Source of the DNA: Siphonodentalium dalli
Taxonomy: Eukaryota > Mollusca > Scaphopoda > Gadilida > Siphonodentaliidae
Reading direction: 5' to 3'
Length of the DNA: 64,000 nucleotides
Assembly: GCA_032622095.1 (NCBI GenBank)
Contig: CP136069.1
Coordinates: 83,474,958 to 83,538,957, forward strand
Part shown: piece after piece, positions 1 to 10,137 of the stretch
Numbering within the stretch: position 1 is the first letter of the stretch
How the letters are laid out: each line of letters starts with the position of its first letter
Program-made: the position numbers and the translations under genes
Notes under the pieces: generated by a model
Told to the model about the DNA's origin: nothing
What the model saw: only the letters and a program-made list of their open reading frames with translations
Databases searched by the model: none

Positions 1-77
1 ACATTCCTTATCACTCCACTGACTGTAATGTCTGACATTTTCCCCTTTCCAAGTTGAATTAGAGTGTCATTGACACT
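1..77 (-). mobile_element. 5' end of Helitron-like repeat element, reverse orientation
   Basis: The reverse complement matches the left end of the elements at 24071 and 41449. It has the small hairpin AGTGTCA-A-TGACACT followed by a CAACTTGGAAAGGG-like stretch and a TTACAGTCA(A/G)TGGAG block. Only the end lies in the window, and the rest runs off the left edge. Confidence 0.6.
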
Positions 78-369
78 ATTATTTCCCAAATCTGAAATTT
101 ACTGTTTGATTTCAATAAACCGAACCTTGAAATTTGCTTTAAATTTTGACAATTTCAAATTAGCTGATGTGTTATTAAAGTACACATCACATCACTAAAC
201 AAATTGGTTTTAATATCTTTTACTGACTGTTGTTATAACAAAGCACTTTTTTATGTTTTTCAGTGACTCAACTGTTTGAGTATTCCAAATTTGTCTCCCA
301 TTGCGTTAATTTTTCCCCAATAGCAGGGGCCAGGGACCCCTTCCCAATTAGAGTAGGATAATTCCTGTT
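78..369. other. No feature recognised
   Basis: AT-rich sequence with no convincing ORF, hairpin or repeat. It could be intron of the + strand gene whose last exon is at 3326. Confidence 0.5.
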
Positions 370-512
370 AGAGTTAACCCTGCCCTGGTGCAGCATTAAC
401 GATCATATGCCAGTGCATTCTCTTATATATGTGAGTCTCTCATCGGGAGCCTCGCATATATAAGAGAATGCACTTGCTTACAAGTTCAAGGTAAATATTG
501 TTAGGCCAATGT
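370..512. mobile_element. TTAA-family A MITE, partial
   Basis: It shows TTAACCCTG, then a GGTGCAGCATTAA block, then the palindromic module GCATTCTCTTATATATG ... CATATATAAGAGAATGC, then the internal block ending TATTGTTAGGCC. These parts recur in order in the full family A copies, for example at 10138 and 31572. The far terminus is missing. Confidence 0.6.
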
Positions 513-529
513 ATTATTTATTTACCTAT

Positions 530-765
530 TAAATAACTCATAGCTGGCACCAATGATGAAACGCTGGTAAATTCCATCCCAGTTGCCGACTACGAGTTAT
601 CTTGTGGTAGCCATATGACAAGTATCGGCATCATATAACCCGATATTGGTCGAACTATCACTCCTACATCCGTCAAATATCAACTACTATTGGCAAAACA
701 TGCAATACCATTTTGGCATATGGGATGGAATTACCCACAAGTTTTCGGCAGTGAATCAATAATGT
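530..765. mobile_element. Family G dispersed repeat
   Basis: About 235 bp closely matched at 47555-47765. Shared stretches include TAGCTGGCACCAATGATGAA, ATATTGGTCGAAC and TATTGGCAAAACATGCAAT. A related piece with GGCACCTGAGACGGAATTTA lies at 47325-47400. No clear terminal repeats were identified, so the class is unknown. Confidence 0.6.
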
Positions 766-1139
766 TGCAATATTCTAAAAATGGCTAACTTTTTATGTCC
801 CAATTCATATTATCTCACGTTGACTGATCTCTATGGCTCAAACTTGTTACTTTATATCTCCGAATCTATACAGAAAGTTCAGGAAAGATACGCACAATCT
901 TTAAAGGCCCACTTAATTTTCGAGTCGCCAATTTTTTTTTTATAGTGCTGTGTTGTATATGGTTTTAATAACAATCTATGCCATAAAATATGATTAAAAT
1001 ACTATAATTCCTCACCATTTGTAACATTTGTATCTCAGAAAATGCCCACAGAGAAATAGAAAACAGCTGAAATCATGGAATGATTCCCCACATTTTGGCT
1101 CCCAGAATGCAGCAGAATTCAAACGAAAGATGTATGTTT

Positions 1140-1192
1140 AATGGAAGGGGAATAACTCTATCTTTAAGATATAGAGTTATTCCCCCTCCATT
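1140..1192. repeat. 53-bp near-perfect palindrome
   Basis: Arms AATGGAAGGGGAATAACTC and GAGTTATTCCCCCTCCATT pair with one mismatch around a short AT centre. It is probably the core of a small MITE. The rest of 766-1270 shows nothing recognisable. Confidence 0.7.
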
Positions 1193-1345
1193 GAAAATAA
1201 TACACTTTTTACTGCGAGCTAGATGACAAAAATATGTCGGTAACTCAACAAAAACAACATGTTCACAAGTGTATTACACCGGATAAGTTGATAATACAAT
1301 GTTTTGGAGCTTCCTCTTTGAAATGGTATATAATATGGCATATCT

Positions 1346-2400
1346 CATATATATTTTGAAGACCTCTGTCTGTCTGTCTGTCTGTCTGTATGTTTGTATG
1401 TTTGTCATTAATACAAATCTACGATTCTCGACCGATCGGGACGAAACTTGGTGCGTGTGTGTAGTTTGACCAGGCGGTGGACGTTGTCGTATTGGCGAGC
1501 CCGTGCGGCGCCCGCTTCGCGCATGCGCAGACGAGATCTCGGAAACGGGTGGAGCTATCGACTTGAAATTTGCTATGTGAATGTATCTTGCCCCGGATAC
1601 GAATTTTATCGGGTCCCCGAGCCCGTGCGACGCCAGCTTCGCGCATGCGCAGACGAGATCTCGGAAACGGGTGGAGCTATCGACTTGAAATTTCGTACGT
1701 GAATGTATCTTGCCCCGGATACGAATTTTATCGGGTCGCCGAGCCCGTTCGACGCCAACTTCGCGCATGCGCAGACCAGATCTCGGAAACGGGTAGAGCT
1801 ATCGACTTGAAATTTCGGGCTGGGTAGAGCTATCGACTTGAAATTTGGTTTTTGAATAGCCCGGACAACGTCGGGCTCATCGGCTAGTCTCATATATATT
1901 TTGAAGACCTCTGTCTGTCTGTCTGTCTATCTGTCTGTCCTTAATACAAATCTACGATTCTCGACCGATCAGGACGAAACTTGGTACGTGTGTGTAGTTT
2001 GACCAAGCGGTGGTCGTTGTCGTATTGGCGAGCCCGTGCGACGCCCGTGCAGCGCATGCGCAGACGAGATCTCGGAAACGGGTGGAGCTATCGACTTGAA
2101 ATTTGGTATGTGAATGTATCTTGCCCCGAGTATGAATTTTATCGGGTCGCCGAGCCCATGCGACGCCAGCTTCGCGCATGCGCAGACGAGATCTCGGAAA
2201 CGGGTGGAGCTATCGACTTGAAATTTGCTATGTGAATGTATCTTGCCCCGGATACGAATTTTATCGGGTCGCCGAGCCCATGCGACGCCAGCTTCGCGCA
2301 TGCGCAGACGAGATCTCGGAAACGGGTGGAGCTATCGACTTGAAATTTGCTATGTGAATGTATCTTGCCCCGGATACGAATTTTATCGGGTCGCCGAGCC
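1346..2400. repeat. 122-bp GC-rich tandem repeat in two blocks, with NRF1-type sites
   Basis: Two blocks (about 1346-1890 and 1891-2400) each begin with the same TTTTGAAGACCTCTGTCTG stretch, a TCTG microsatellite and CTACGATTCTCGACCGATC. Each then carries three monomers spaced 122-123 bp apart. A monomer includes GAGATCTCGGAAACGGGTGG and GGATACGAATTTTATCGGGT. Five of the six monomers contain CGCGCATGCGCA, a match to the NRF1 consensus YGCGCAYGCGCR, and the sixth has A at the first base. The block is much richer in GC and CpG than its surroundings. Open frames across it are produced by the repeat and are not genes. Confidence 0.85.
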
Positions 2401-2655
2401 TGTAATTCGTAAAATGATATATGTTTTAGCTCTAAAACATCTATAAATCCTCAGAACAAGGTCTGCTTATAATAAATGTAAAAATGCCAACGAACTATTT
2501 CGCTCTAAGCTGCACTCCGGTTTTCCCACGTCATGAATGCTAATTGTTTGCTTGACCTAATAAATGTAATGGCGTCATCAAAGTAACGAATGTAAAACTG
2601 AGGAAAATGACAGATTTACCTCACAAAAGGCAAGTTTTGTGCGATGGATAAATAA

Positions 2656-2801
2656 AATATGTAGCTAATGTCGTCGCTTAAACTGTTTATGTCCGCTCGG
2701 GGGATTTGGCATATATTGGACTCGGCAGAGCCTCGCCCAATAGATGCTCAAATCCCCCTCACGGACATAAACAATTTAAGCGACGACATTAGCTACATAT
2801 T
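2656..2801. mobile_element. Palindromic MITE, about 60-bp arms
   Basis: The left arm AATATGTAGCTAATGTCGTC pairs with the right arm GACGACATTAGCTACATATT. Pairing continues inward through TTTATGTCCG / CGGACATAAA and GGGGGATTTG / CAAATCCCCC. It abuts the 130-bp repeat that follows. Confidence 0.75.
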
Positions 2802-2814
2802 CTATATATATGTG

Positions 2815-3235
2815 TGTGTGTGTCCGTTATAGACTCGAAAACGGCCCTACTGATTGAGTTCAAACTTGCTACCTAGGGTAACTTTTGTGCGGGAACTCTC
2901 ATGGACCAGTCAAATTGTGACCCCGACCTGTCCTTGACCTTCAAAATGGTCAATTCAAGGTCAAATCAGGTAAAATGGATGGATTTCAACGAAATTTGAT
3001 ACCTAGGGATACTTTTGTTCAGGGAGTGTTTTGGATGGGTCAAATCGTCACCCCAACATGACCTTGACCTTCAAAATGGTCAATTAAAGGTCAAATCAGG
3101 TAAAACAGATGGATTTCGACGAAATTTGATACCTAGGGATACTTTTGTCCGGGGATTCTTTTGGACGGTCAAATCGTGACTCCAACCTGACCTTGACCTT
3201 CAAAATGGTAAATTCAAGGTCAAAGCCCGGATGAA
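2815..3235. repeat. 130-bp tandem repeat, three copies, with TCAAGGTCA-type sites
   Basis: Copies are spaced 129-130 bp apart. Each has a CCTTGACCTTCAAAATGGT core followed by AAGGTCAAA, and ACGAAATTTGATACCTAGGG in the later part. Copies 2 and 3 contain TGACCTTGA, the reverse complement of TCAAGGTCA, the extended half-site used by ERR and NR5A nuclear receptors. Copies 1 and 3 also have TCAAGGTCA directly. The array lies just upstream of the exon at 3326, probably in its intron. Confidence 0.8.
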
Positions 3236-3325
3236 GTCGGGTCTTCTGCTAGTATTTTATATATGTGATCTGGGGGTTCGAAAATTAAGTGGGCCTTTAA
3301 ATAACATACTATTTTTGTGTTCTAG

Positions 3326-3668
3326 TTACGTCATTCAGCCGAGTACAATGTTCGCTGTTCCGAGTAGACGACGGTGGAATGTTCAAAAAGGAAGGCCTCG
3401 ACAATCTATGCCCTACTCACGGAGCAAGTCATACTCCAGCGCATCAACAAATAATAAGAGACAGTCTCATTCTCATAGTATCTCTGTGCCACCAGATCAT
3501 TTCAGACAGACATTGGACAAACTAAATGCACAAGAATCAACCGATGGCATGAAGTCTGCGCTTACAAAAGGACTTTCCAATGGCAGCACTCCAAGTCGTG
3601 TTCGTTCTGTATCGGAAAACGAGGCAAATTTAACTGAAGTGCAAATAGAGAAACACCCAAGTGCATGA
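3326..3668 (+). CDS. Last coding exon of an unrecognised protein, Ser/Arg-rich C-terminal tail
   Basis: A pyrimidine-rich acceptor ending TTTGTGTTCTAG stands just before 3326. The exon then stays open for 113 codons to TGA at 3666-3668. Its first base completes a split codon, so the upstream exon ends in phase 2. The peptide begins YVIQPSTMFAVPSRRRW and continues with Ser/Arg/Lys-rich low-complexity sequence (SRSKSYSSASTNNKRQ, SHSHSISVPP), a short amphipathic part (DHFRQTLDKLNAQ) and an acidic end. This resembles the cytoplasmic tail of a membrane or signalling protein, but I do not recognise the family. Codon use and GC are clearly unlike the flanking repeats. An in-frame upstream ATG at 3231 sits in repeat-derived sequence and is unlikely to be a start. 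The gene converges on the - strand NKAIN gene about 37 kb away. Confidence 0.6.
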
Positions 3669-4080
3669 TATGTGGTTGTGTTGTGTGTGTATATGTACAG
3701 TGATATCACCGTGCTACTTTTCAGATCTGTAAGCTACATTCTATCATATTTATATCCCCTCAGACAAAGTAAATGCCTGGTATTGTGGGATTACATGGGT
3801 CCAGTATATCTGTCTGTCCATTGGTTGTCTGATCTCAATGAAATGTGTGGTACAGATTTTCACATTCACGAGGGCTTCAAAATGAATGTCAATTGGTGTT
3901 TTTCATATAGAATTATTTTTAAATTATCTGGAAATAATCAATCAGGTGTGCTTTAATTTGTTCTATACTAAATACTCATTGACGAGTGGTTCCCTTAGGC
4001 AGATTTTGTGAAAATAAGTAAGAATACATTCAGAATAAATCATCAAAATGCTATATAAATACATGTATAAGAAAGTAATT
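3669..4080 (+). other. Probable 3' UTR
   Basis: Non-repetitive AT-rich sequence after the stop at 3668. The first good AATAAA polyadenylation signal is at 4034-4039, about 365 bp downstream. A TAAATACTCATTGACGAGTG motif at 3968 recurs near 50834, so the distal UTR may include repeat sequence. Confidence 0.4.
4034..4039 (+). terminator. Candidate polyadenylation signal AATAAA
   Basis: A canonical hexamer inside CAGAATAAATC, 366 bp after the stop codon of the + strand exon. Assignment rests on position only. Confidence 0.35.
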
Positions 4081-4082
4081 TA

Positions 4083-4193
4083 GTGGGTGTGTGTGTTATT
4101 GGGGGATATGGCTCTGTGGTCGTTCGGGGCACATTTAGTGAGAACTGCTTTGCGGTTCACACAATGTCCCCCATATCCCCCAATAACACACAA
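4083..4193. mobile_element. Palindromic MITE (GTGTGTTATTGGGGGATA family)
   Basis: The left arm TGTGTTATTGGGGGATATGG pairs with the right arm CCATATCCCCCAATAACACA around a centre with CGTTCGGGGCACATTTAG. A single left half recurs at 34350-34410. Confidence 0.75.
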
Positions 4194-4343
4194 CACACAC
4201 CAACTACATTCATTTCTTAATTATACATGTATAATAATAGTTATATTATCTAAAATGCTGAGTTTCTGTCCGTCTACACTCTTAGCCGTGTGTTATTATT
4301 GTAGGGATTTGATCTATGCCTCTTATTTGCTGTACATGGAATA

Positions 4344-4560
4344 TACAGTAATGCTCTAATTAATCGACCTCTTATCGACGGCAGAATTATGGGTAACTTT
4401 TCAGGATTTAGTCGGAAATATGGCTTGTTGCCATTCATCGGAAAGCTCTCGGCGAGAGCTTTCCGATGAATGGCAACAAGCCATATTTCCGACTAAATCC
4501 CGAAATGTTACCCATAATTCTGCCGTCGTTAAGAAGTCAATCAATTAGAGCATTACTGTA
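4344..4560. mobile_element. Family C palindromic MITE, pogo/mariner-like
   Basis: TA target followed by CAGTAATGCTCTAATTAATC and, at the far end, GATTGACTTCTTAACGAC inverted, closing in GCATTACTG-TA. The long inner arms TCGGAAATATGGCTTGTTGC and GCAACAAGCCATATTTCCGA pair. TA duplications with ends beginning CAGT are typical of the Tc1/mariner/pogo group. Other copies are at 8533, 10611, 35740, 42248, 52288, 57690, 57921 and 59909. Confidence 0.8.
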
Positions 4561-4745
4561 GTTGCAATTATTCTACTTTATCACATAATTAGCCCATAAA
4601 AGCGGCCTCACATATTTTTTATAAGAAATATGTGCATTATCGATGCACAGTGACTTAAGAGTTTAACGCAATGAATTTGATGTCAATGCCAGAACTTTAT
4701 TATTATGTTAAATAGAATATGATTATGTGTTGTGTTATTTAGTGG
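4561..4745. mobile_element. Family H dispersed repeat
   Basis: TATCACATAATTAGCCCATA, GATGTCAATGCCAGAACTTT and TTATTATGTTAAATAGAATA recur in order at 10545-10880 and 27650-27835. No long hairpin or coding capacity was seen. It lies directly next to a family C element here. Confidence 0.6.
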
Positions 4746-5320
4746 TAACTGTGAGATAAACATGGGTGATAAGGGTGGTTGAACAATTTTGTCAACATAA
4801 AAAAACACATTTAAAATGGAACTATATCATGAAGGTGTCTTTACTTCCTCTTTGGTTGTGATAAAGAAATCAATATTAATTTTGTTTAGCCCCAACTGTT
4901 TCGAAATCGTTTCTCCTTGCTAAAATGTGATTATATGATAAAATGGATCTCAAATTTGTCGCAATTTTATACAAAATTTATTAACTTTGTCCACTTAATT
5001 TGATTCAAGCATAACTAAAGCTTGGTTCGAATTACATTTATAGTTCACTCGGTTAATAATTTTATATAGAATTGCGACTCATTGGTGTTCTGTACAACTC
5101 TATATTGATAAACATTACGAGGGAAAATAGCTAAATACGAAAAATTAGATAGAATTTATTCTTATCTTTATTATTGATAACTCTCCAGTGACTAAATTTC
5201 AAATGTTGAAACCGTTGTTATGTAAACATTACTGTTACAGTGAAAGTCATTTTTTAATAACAAACAGTGGAAAATGTAATTGCAAGTGACATGTTTATGT
5301 TGAAAATCTGTGTTTTCTTG
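4746..5320. other. No feature recognised
   Basis: Very AT-rich sequence without a convincing ORF. One weak inverted pair (AACATTACTGTTACAGTG near 5226 and CACTGTAACAATAATGTT near 5494) spans the 28-bp repeat that follows. Confidence 0.5.
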
Positions 5321-5321
5321 A

Positions 5322-5410
5322 ATGAATATTTATCATTATGAATATTAATGAATATTTATCATTATGAATATTAATGAATATTTATCATTATGAATATGAA
5401 TGAATATTTT
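5322..5410. repeat. 28-bp AT-rich tandem repeat, about three copies
   Basis: The monomer contains AATGAATATTTATCATTATG, repeated directly three times with a degenerate fourth copy. Confidence 0.85.
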
Positions 5411-5646
5411 TCATTGTGCTCATCTTTTGTGATGTAGACAATAATTATTTGATTATAATATGCTGAACTGTTTTTTAATAAAATGGCTTGATCGCACTGT
5501 AACAATAATGTTCACATAACAAAAGTTTTAACATGTGATGTCTCGTTTATATTGAAGAGTTATCAAAATTAAATATGAGAACAATCAATGTCTATCTATT
5601 TCTCCATGTTTTTATAAGTGATGATGGTTGTACAAAACTTTAATGA

Positions 5647-6181
5647 TTTTTCACATGTACCTTCTGTGAGTGCCTTAAAGGTACTCAATCCGATCAGACG
5701 CTCCTAAATTACTATTTCTTTGGCTCTGGGGGGGGGGGGGGGGGGGGGGGGGGGGGTAATAAATATTTGATTCGAGTCGAGGAACCCACCCATCAAAGCT
5801 CAGCGTAATTAGATATCGATGTTTGAACTTTGCGGTTTCTATTGTTTATGGGCTACAAACTGATTGAAGCACGAGGGTCAAACGGACAGTCTTGCAGATT
5901 AAGATGATAACTCTAATATCAAGTGGTAATAATAACCACTTGATTTTAGAGTTATCCATCTTTATCTGCTAGACCGTCCGTTTGACCCTCGTGCTTCAAT
6001 CAGTTTGTGGACCACAAACAATAGAAACCGCAAATTTCAAACATCGATATCTAATCACTCTGAGCTTTGATGGGTGGGTTCCTCAACTCGAATCAAATAT
6101 TTTTTACCCCTGAAGCCAAAGAAATAGTAATTTAGGAGCGTCTGATCGGATTGAGTACCTTTAAAGGTACATGTGAAAAAG
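5647..6181. mobile_element. Family E palindromic element with TTAA ends and internal poly-G
   Basis: TTAA-AGGTACTCAATCCGATCA at 5675 mirrors TGATCGGATTGAGTACCT-TTAA ending at 6164. Outer arms TTTTTCACATGTACCTT and AAGGTACATGTGAAAAA extend the pairing. A long inner hairpin (ACTCTAATATCAAGTGGT / ACCACTTGATTTTAGAGT) forms the centre. A run of 29 G at 5728-5756 replaces the short G stretch of other copies. Other copies are at 9640, 12923 and 43965. Confidence 0.8.
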
Positions 6182-6429
6182 CATAAAAATATGTCAATTT
6201 AAATCGCTGAATCAGCAGCAAAATTCTTTATTAACTTCAATGCCATGCAATGTCAATTTCCTATTACTCAGGCAAATTTTCTTTTTTGAAAGGCATGTTA
6301 CCTATTTAATTATTTGTATTATTTCTGAGCCATATGCAACAAAGCTTTCCATCTCTGCATCTGCTATTTCTGGGTTTTATAGTAAATTTAATTGTCCCCC
6401 GGAAAAAAATTCAGGAGACTATTAAAATA
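6182..6429. other. No feature recognised
   Basis: AT-rich. A 61-codon open frame at 6240-6425 shows no recognisable domain and is treated as chance. Confidence 0.45.
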
Positions 6430-6935
6430 GCCGGTGTCCGTCCGTCTGTCCGGAAATGGTTTCCGGATGATAACTTTAGTTTCGGTTATTAGATCAAAAG
6501 CAAATTTCATAGGTGAGTTTATCAGACCAGAATACAGGTCAAGTTCGAATATGGGTTTGCTCCGCCCATTTTTGTGAGAGTTATGGCCCTTTTTTTACTT
6601 AGAATCTTGTAATTTTCTGGTTTCCGGATGATAACTTCAGTTTGTGTGATCATATTTGAACCAAATTTGGTATGTGAGTTTATCAGCCCTATGTACAGGT
6701 CAAGTTCAAATATGAGTATGCTCCGCCCATTTTTGCGAGAGTTGTGGCCCTTTTTCGACTTGTTTTACTTAGAAAATTTCTCACATTTTCGGTTTGGATT
6801 CTTTAATTGCAAATACCGTTTTTATGTGGATCAGTCATATCAATATACAGGTCAAGTTCGAGTTTGATTCGATGATTTTTCTCAGAGTTATGGGGTTTTC
6901 GACTTAGAAAATTCAATTTTTCTTGTAATTTTCTT
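6430..6935. repeat. About 161-bp degenerate tandem repeat
   Basis: GGTTTCCGGATGATAACTT occurs at about 6459 and 6619, and a decayed third copy starts near 6790. Each copy carries ACAGGTCAAGTTCRAAT, CTCCGCCCATTTTTG and GAGAGTTRTGGCCC. Confidence 0.75.
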
Positions 6936-7192
6936 CATTTTGTGCCAATTTGAGGTTATATTTTTTCTTTATGAGTTTTTTTAAGATTTGGTTATTTGTA
7001 TGCATGTCAGTAATGAGACAATGCACAAGTGTCTTATCCATATAGTATACTTCTACAAAGCCTCCGCTCCAAATGAAGCCACCGGTTCGGGGGACACTGT
7101 GGCCGAGCAGCCTTTTATTTCAGTTGCCTGCAGTTGCCTCAGGCCATTATTACCCGAACAGATGTTCATAATGGGAATTTGACTTTGCATGG

Positions 7193-7476
7193 CCTAACCT
7201 CAAGTCTTGAAATAGTGTGTCTGTCATTTGCAGAATGAGGTCCTCAGAGGGTGAATTTAGTGATGCTACCCTGCACAGCAGGCTAGCAACACTAACTTGG
7301 AAACTTCCATCTGATCCCAGGTCTCCCATAGCAGTTGTGGCCTCAGCAGAAAGAGGTTCCCAGAGGGTGAATTTTGTGACTCTAGCCCGCCGTGCAGGAT
7401 ATTGTCACTAAATTCACCCTCTGGGGGTCCTCATTCTGCAAATAATAGACACACTATTTCAAGGCTTGCCTAACCT
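7193..7476. mobile_element. Family D MITE, hAT-like, with 8-bp target duplication
   Basis: The element at 7201-7468 begins CAAGTCTTGAAATAGTGTGT and ends ACACACTATTTCAAGGCTTG inverted. It is flanked by CCTAACCT on both sides (7193-7200 and 7469-7476). Inside are the family hallmarks GCAGAATGAGGTCCTCAGAG and TTCACCCTCTGGGGGTCCTC. Eight-base duplications suit the hAT superfamily. Confidence 0.85.
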
Positions 7477-7751
7477 GGATAAATTAGTATCCAAAACCAT
7501 GATATAATAACGAATTCAGCTGTAATGTGGGAGAAATTCTCTATTCTTCAGGAAACCTCTTCTGATTTTCTAGCCACAGAAGTGAATACCTGACTTGTAT
7601 CTAAATTCACGCATGTGCTATTAATTGGGGGGTGTGAATTTAAAACTGAGCGAAAAATAATACTGCGCAAATTTAAATTTGAGAAATTAAGGTATACAAT
7701 TTTAGCCTGTCTGTAAAAAATCTGTCCTGTCATTATAATTATGCTCAAAGG

Positions 7752-7942
7752 GGAACTGTACACTAAATCCGGCCATTTATGGGACCATTTCCTATTATTC
7801 TCAACAGAATATTTGTTTTACATCATTCATAAAGTAAATGAGTGTATTTTGCACTCATCCATGGCTCAAATTTATTCATTTGTTGTATATATTCTGTTGA
7901 GGATAATAATGGCCTGATTTAGTGTACAGTCCCTCTTTAAGA
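7752..7942. mobile_element. Family F palindromic MITE
   Basis: AGGGGAACTGTACACTAAAT pairs with ATTTAGTGTACAGTCCCTCT, and inner arms around ATTCTCAACAGAATAT and ATTCTGTTGAGGATAAT also pair. A larger copy with TTAA flanks is at 55757-56291. Confidence 0.75.
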
Positions 7943-8014
7943 AGATATTTAATTTCATTCTTGTCAACTACAAAACTTTGTCCATATTTTCGACAATTTT
8001 TTTATGAGAATGCA

Positions 8015-8240
8015 TAGGCAGAACACAATGTGCTTCTTAATCAAGAGTCTTTTATCGAATGAGTTGCGGATGGCGCAATGATATATTTCATGAGAGCGTT
8101 GCTATACGCCATCCGCAACGAGTTCAATAAAATGATCGCGATTATGATGCAAGTTGTGTTCTGTATTTATTCTACACCCTATATTCTATATTTATTCTGT
8201 GTCAGATATGTTCAATAAATTTTCATCTTCATTGATACTG
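8015..8240. mobile_element. Palindromic MITE around GAGTTGCGGATGGCG
   Basis: GAGTTGCGGATGGCG at about 8060 pairs with CGCCATCCGCAACGAGTT at about 8107. The outer parts TTATCGAATGAG and CAATAAAATGAT are weaker. The flank with AGAACACAATGTGCTTCTTA and TTCTACACCCTATATTCT is related to 43270-43440. Confidence 0.6.
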
Positions 8241-8532
8241 TAGCAACCTTTATTGTAAATTTAATCAGATGAATAACCAGTAATGATCAGAGCATCACCA
8301 GAAGCAGATCGTTAATGTAATGTACGTCATCTTTCTTGGTGATACCATCAACAAGAATAGTTCCGGCTTGTATTCCACTAGAGGTATACACTAATATGTA
8401 TTCACTGGCTGGGATTACATTGAATACATGTACATCGGGTCATTGGGTGTGGAATAAATATATAAGTTACATTCATGCTGATCTAATGTCCAGAGACTGA
8501 ATATGAACAATTGTGCAGCCGGTAGGCCTCAA

Positions 8533-8725
8533 TACAGTAATGCCCGAAGAATTATAGGAAATTTTTCAGGATTTAGTCAGAAATATGGCTTGTTGCCATT
8601 CATCGGAAAGCTCTCACCAAGAGCTTTCCGATGAATGGCAGCAAGCCATATTTCCGAGTAAATCCTGAAAAATTTCCCATAATTCTGCTGTGGTTTAGGG
8701 ATCGATTATTTAGGACAATACTGTA
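8533..8725. mobile_element. Family C palindromic MITE
   Basis: TACAGTAATGCCCGAAGAAT at the left and CAATACTGTA at the right. The inner arms CTTGTTGCCATTCATCGGAA and TTCCGATGAATGGCAGCAAG meet at a GAGCTTT centre. Confidence 0.75.
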
Positions 8726-8737
8726 TATGGTGCCGGA

Positions 8738-8875
8738 CATTTGCAGAATGAGGTTCCCAAAATGTGAATTTAGTAATTCTACCCTGCACAGCAGACTAGT
8801 ATCACTACATTCACCTTCTGCGGACCTCATTCTGCTCAGGTCTCATCTCCTCTGGAAAGTATCTTTATTACCAAA
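8738..8875. mobile_element. Family D MITE, partial
   Basis: ATTTGCAGAATGAGGTTCCC, then ACCCTGCACAGCAGACTAG, then the inverted TTCACCTTCTGCGGACCTCA. The outer termini with duplications are absent. Confidence 0.65.
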
Positions 8876-8879
8876 TTAA

Positions 8880-9400
8880 CTCTATAGGTTGTTCTGTTAA
8901 AACTACCTCGCAATCTCCCCACCTATAAATAGCCACCACCGACGCTGTATGCCTCAGCGATATGCCAAGTACACTATACTATTTCCCCCAACGCTTTTCT
9001 GGCTATGGTAGTGGAGAGTTTTTCTCTCTGCTTCTATATTGAAATTGTATATGAAGTCTGTTGATGTGACAGTATCACGGGTGCATAATGATTGTGTCTA
9101 TGCATACAAGTCGTAAATTAAGACAATCACAATAAAATGTTGCTGTTTAGATAATTTTGCAGCCATGTCCAATATTTCGAGATGATACAAATTCGGCCAA
9201 GCACGACCTCCAAGAACTATAAACACAGCAAGTGTCATATGCGATACCGACGATGCCACTTTCATTATATTATTATTAGATTAGCAAATCACAAGTCAAC
9301 ATACCCGGCGTGTTCACAACTAGCAGCCACCCAGTACACATGGATGAATTCATTAATAGAGCATTCTGGCTCATATTGCGACAATTTGGGGTGCCAATGA
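8880..9400. other. No feature recognised
   Basis: A 72-codon frame at 9182-9400 has no family features and overlaps an antisense frame of similar length, so I do not call it. Confidence 0.45.
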
Positions 9401-9404
9401 GGAG

Positions 9405-9570
9405 AACTGGCATCTGGGAACTTAAATCTGAGCTTAGGTCTCGCATAGCAGATGAGACCATGCAGAGTGAGGTCCCCAGATGATGAATTTGGTGATGCTA
9501 GCCCATTATTTGGGGTAACGTAACTAAATTCACCCTCTGGGGTCTTCATTCTGCAAATATCCAGGTGTAA
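9405..9570. mobile_element. Family D MITE, partial
   Basis: GAGGTCCCCAGATGATGAATTT and the inverted ATTCACCCTCTGGGGTCTTC flank a short centre. The outer module with CATCTGGGAACTTAAATCTG is shared with 33060, 34935 and 60130. Confidence 0.65.
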
Positions 9571-9639
9571 ATTTATGTGAGGCATGTGCGCAGGACGTAC
9601 AAACATACATCAATGCACTCGTGTATTATCAGCCATCAG

Positions 9640-10067
9640 TTAAAGTTACTCAATCCGATCAGATGCTCCTAAATTACTGTATCTTTGGCTTCCCCCATCA
9701 AAGTTCAGAGTGATCATATATAAATTTTTGAAGATTTTTATTTCTCGAGATGTGTGATAATATGTGGCCCAGAAACACGTGGTCAAATGGAGGGTCACGG
9801 TCAAAATTGCGGATGAAGATGGATAATTCTAAAATCAAGTGGTAATACGGTCAACTTTCGTGATACTTTAATGATAATATGGCCATATTTTGTTGAACAA
9901 AATGTTGATAAATAACAAGTTTCGGGAAATTTGATACCATAGTTGACAGTGGTTTGCATTATTTTGTTGCAATAAATCGATTCTGATAACTAAAGCATAT
10001 TTTGAAGAAATTTTGTTGTTGTATCTTGATGGTATGGGGACTGCCTGATCGGATTGAGTACCTTTAA
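9640..10067. mobile_element. Family E element with TTAA ends
   Basis: TTAA-AGTTACTCAATCCGATCA on the left and TGATCGGATTGAGTACCT-TTAA on the right. The long centre, including TTCGTGATACTTTAATGATA and AACAAGTTTCGGGAAATT, is shared in inverted form with 44010-44140. Confidence 0.8.
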
Positions 10068-10137
10068 CAAAACAAGATCATAGACAGAAGAAAACATTCT
10101 GAAGCATTGCAATCATATACCTTTCATTCATTATATC

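Noticed and set aside
1274-2446. Several overlapping 70-160-codon frames
   Set aside because: They are produced by the 122-bp GC-rich repeat and appear on both strands in parallel.
4344-4560. Perfect hairpins as microRNA genes
   Set aside because: Arms are far too long, families are multicopy with transposon-type target duplications, and the same applies to the other palindromes.
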